Made by a program: the position numbers and the translations under genes. A stretch of DNA of 64,000 nt from Uloborus plumipes. Taxonomy: Eukaryota; Arthropoda; Arachnida; Araneae; Uloboridae. This document shows, one piece after another, positions 60,598-64,000 of the stretch (positions are counted from its first letter, which is position 1; each line of letters starts with the position of its first letter). The stretch covers positions 61,227-125,226 of the forward strand of contig JAXGGA010002316.1 of NCBI GenBank assembly GCA_038373865.1, written 5' to 3'. Below the pieces are notes generated by a model that saw only the letters and a program-made list of their open reading frames with translations, did no database searches and was not told where the DNA came from.

Positions 60598-63500
60598 CAG
60601 GCTTGGAGTCAATTACGGGAAAATGTAACCGATTAGGATTATGATTACGAGCATGAAAAATTAGAGATTACAATTACGATTACGATTACAGCCCTCTGCC
60701 AAATCCCTATTATGATTACAGCAACGATTAGATTATGAAAAAAATGTAATCGATTACAATTATTATAAGTCGATTACGATTTCGATTACACGATTACAAC
60801 TTTGAGAAGAATATATATTACAAGGATATATATACAAAGGAGTATCCAGAAATTTTTGTTAGGGGGTCAAGTTTTGGTGCACCTTATTAGTTAAGAGGAA
60901 GGAAAATGAAGCATGTAAAATTTAAATCTTCTTTAAAACATCATACAATATTGCACAGCAAGTAATATTTTTTATTATATTCTAATAAATTAACCATTTA
61001 TTTATTATGGTAAAAAATTATTATCATGGAAAATACAAATTGGAAATTTATAAATTGTCTACATAAAATCAATATTAGAATTATAAAATTCTTAAAAATG
61101 AAATTCTCGTGTAAAATGCATTATTTTTTAAACATAAAAAATGTTTTAAAAATCTATTAATACACAACTTTTTCTTCTTTTATATACTCATTGATAAAAA
61201 TAATATGAGTATTAAAATATAAATCATACACTAAGATTAAATTATGTGTGAAAATAGTTTGAGAAAAAAAAAGTCAAATTACACAATTACAAGGCTAATT
61301 TTCGTTTATTGAGTGTGTGTATGTGTATAGGCGGATCCAGAAATTTTGTAAGAGGGTCAAGTTTTAGCGGGCTAGTGTTTACTTTATCATTTAAGTGAAG
61401 GAAAGTGAAGCATGTGAAATTTAAACCTTCTTTAAAACATCATTCAAAATTGCACAGCACAAGTAATATTTTTATAATATTCTGTTAAATGAACCGTTTA
61501 TTTATTTCGGTAAAAATTTACCATGAAGAATATAAATTTGCAATTTATAATATGTCTACTAGTAATCAATATTATATAATACAGTCGACGCTCATTATAA
61601 CGACCACACATTATAATGACCATCCCATTATAACGACAATTAAGAAATACCCCAACTTTATCTCTATATACTCTATGTTAATTTGCTTTGGTTATAACGA
61701 CCTTTCTGTATCGTTTAATCTAATATAGCGACCAAATTCAGCGGATAATATTTCTACAGTGGGAGAAAAGAAATTAATTTATCCTGTACATCTTCGGATG
61801 AAGAAGGATCTAATGATAGCTTACAGCATAGAAAATGTTTCTATTTCTATTAAGAATTTAAAATGTTTTTTTTTTTCCGTAAGGCAAACAAAGTACTGGA
61901 CACCATGTACCATCTATAATCGAAATGGAAAATTACATTTTGCAAAAAAGCAAACAGTCATTTCTAATTTTTTATTCGTGGAATAAATGATTTATAAGTA
62001 TGCAATAATTTTTTTCCTACATTTCCTAATTTAAAATCTGTCTAATATTTTGTTATAGAGTTTAGCACTAATATATTCTTCAATTCCAATGAAAGAAAAA
62101 TAATTTTAGTACTTTGTTCAAATATTTAAAAAATATCCTATTTTAATGAAACTTCTGAACGTGCATGATGCATATGTGTGTATTTTTCAAAAGTTCTAGC
62201 TCTTACTACTCGTTGCGACTACTCGTTATAAAGACGTCGTTATATCGAGAGTTGACTGCATATGTTTTAAAGATTAAATAGTTTGTTTTTCAGAAGAATT
62301 TTGTAAAAGGTCCGTTCTAAAATAAAAACTGTGTCAGTTTTTATAACAAAATATTTTGTAAAATGTCCACAGCAAAAAAAAAAACGTGTTTTTGCAATAA
62401 AATACTTCGTAAAAAGTCCATTAAATTCTCCCAAACAGACCCCTGTAAAGTTTTCCAACTTTTTTAAGAACACCGGCAAAATTTTAGGAATTTTAGGGGA
62501 TGCAAATTTTAAATGGAATTTTAAGAAGAATACGAACCTTGAATGCTCCTTCGCAGCAACAATGTCATAGTTGAGAAATTATGATTTTTGATTTACTAAT
62601 ATCATAGAGATGATCGCAACTAATGATTGCATCTAATGAGTTTATTTATTCATTTATCTTATTTATTTACTTGTTTTTTTATTTTCTGCGTGTATGATCA
62701 TTTTATATGTCACAGTTTTGAGGTACACTGAAATGCTATTGTTGCCACTAAAAACGTGAAAATAAAACAATAAACATAAATAAAAGTATATTGAAATTAT
62801 TCTAAATGCAAAAAGATACTTAACACTTAAAAATAAATCAGACATTAAATCAAGCACATTAAACATGTTTTAAAAATCTTTAAATACACAACTTTTCCTT
62901 CTTTTATATACCTAATGATTTTTTATAATATGAGCATCAAAATATAAAGCATAAACTTAAGATTAAATTATATGTGAAAATATTATGAAAAAAAAAGGTC
63001 ACCAGGGTGTTGTTATCGCAATGATTACTTCTTGTTCTTGAATGATCACTGAAATACAATTGCAAATTTGCTCTTCTTTTGAAAAAGAAAATATACAATG
63101 AAAGTCAAAGTGGGAGAAAAATACCAAAAGGCATACAACTGCACGATTGGGTTGCAACTGTTTACAGAATACTCTGTCGAACCGATAACATGTGTTAGTA
63201 TTTCGATTCGATACCACTGTTTTCTTCGTACGCCGGCCGCCAGCAACAAGGATTGGGGTTTGTCCTTTTCATTGTCAGTTGATGAAAGGGAAAATTGATG
63301 ACCGATCCTAAATCAGCAGAGGCAGTCCACCGACTCTGAGATGGAAGACGGTCCTCTGGGCTCTGCCGGTCATAGGCACCATGGGCTACAAAGCGCTTGT
63401 TAGGGCCTAGGGCTCAACTTAGTGACCTTCAAGGAGCACGAAATAGCTCTCTTATCTTTTTCAAACCATTATAGAAACGTAACTAAGAAGCTTTCACTTT

Positions 63501-63712
63501 CAGAAAAAGTCGGGATTACACGATTACAAGGCCAAATTACGATTATTTAAATGTAGATTACAATTGCGATTACACAACAAATACTTGATTAAAATTACGA
63601 TTACACGATTACGAGTGATCCATTTCCAAATTATGATTATGATTTGGATTACAAAAAAACGTAATCGATTACGCCGATTACGATTACGTAATCGACGATT
63701 ACTCCAAGCCTG
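60598..63712. mobile_element. non-autonomous hAT with GATTAC-rich ends
   Basis: It starts CAGGCTTGGAGT and ends ACTCCAAGCCTG, flanked by a perfect CATGTGAC duplication (60590-60597 and 63713-63720). ATTACGATTAC-type repeats fill 60610-60800 and 63510-63700. Inside, a segment of about 491 bp is tandemly duplicated (units start near 60843 and 61334), and the second unit is interrupted by a Tigger MITE. No transposase. Confidence 0.9.
61582..62258. mobile_element. pogo/Tigger-type MITE
   Basis: The end CAGTCGACGCTCATTATAAC and its inverse (ATATCGAGAGTTGACTG) follow the Tigger pattern with repeated TATAACGAC motifs inside. TA precedes the left end (61580-61581); CA follows the right, one change from TA. 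It is nested in the tandem repeat of the hAT and non-coding. Confidence 0.82.
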
Positions 63713-63720
63713 CATGTGAC

Positions 63721-64000
63721 ATTCAAATGCCTTTTTAACAGATTCGAATGTGCACTTTGAATACTTACTATTTTTCCGCAACATAACACGTATTCCCAAT
63801 TAATTTTTGACATCAAACTGACATTAGTTATGATACTTCTTTTCTGAAAACTTCATGAAGTTCAACCTAAGACTTTGAAAAATTTGTCGTCGAGTTTTTT
63901 GGAGTATCAAGTGTATGGATCATAACCATGATTTCAAGCAATTTATCGAACGAAAAACAAGAGTCGAAGAATTACTACTGCTTCTTCATCACTGGATGGC
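63721..64000. other. window edge
   Basis: Nothing recognised. Confidence 0.5.

Overview
This is an AT-rich animal nuclear sequence packed with DNA transposons. The transposon mix (hAT, pogo/Tigger, mariner, piggyBac-like, Harbinger-like, a non-autonomous Helitron and a tRNA-derived SINE) points to an arthropod. Long poly-G/C tracts and a very large intron would fit a chelicerate such as a spider, but the species cannot be fixed from this window. I found no bacterial-type operons, CRISPR arrays, rRNA genes or reverse-transcriptase genes.

The backbone of the window is one minus-strand locus from about 58.15 kb down to about 8.3 kb. Three exons (58128-58150, 53374-53491, 11656-11877) join in frame into a complete 120-residue CTF8 (CHTF8), the small subunit of the Ctf18-RFC PCNA loader. 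They are separated by introns of 4.6 kb and 41.5 kb. Two bases after the CTF8 stop codon, in the same terminal exon, a 1,055-codon intron-free reading frame begins. It encodes a full-length TCERG1 (CA150) with three WW and six FF domains. The arrangement looks like a two-protein (dicistronic) transcript joining a cohesion/PCNA-loading factor to a transcription-splicing coupling factor. It is the most interesting object here.

Left of the locus (1-8.3 kb) lie tandem repeats and a 4-kb pogo/Tigger element with a broken transposase and a nested hAT MITE. The large intron (11.9-53.4 kb) is a layered transposon graveyard. It holds a 6.5-kb palindromic element (12.7-19.2 kb) carrying several later insertions, an hAT with a nested TTAA element (20.2-22.4 kb), a family of long-inverted-repeat elements with GGGTCATTCC ends (22.4-25.3, 28.0-33.2 and 48.8-49.4 kb), mariner relics, a Harbinger-like MITE, tandem repeats, a Helitron, an hAT transposase gene cut up by two insertions (47.2-51.3 kb) and a SINE (52.0-52.3 kb). 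The small intron has a piggyBac-like MITE. Right of the CTF8 start (58.2-64 kb) come a cluster of three CACGTG motifs and two abutting hAT elements, one holding a Tigger MITE.

Several insertions sit in only one arm of a large palindrome while the other arm keeps the empty site. Target duplications and order of insertion can therefore be read within this single sequence. All coordinates and repeats were found by eye; percent identities and genome-wide copy numbers were not computed.
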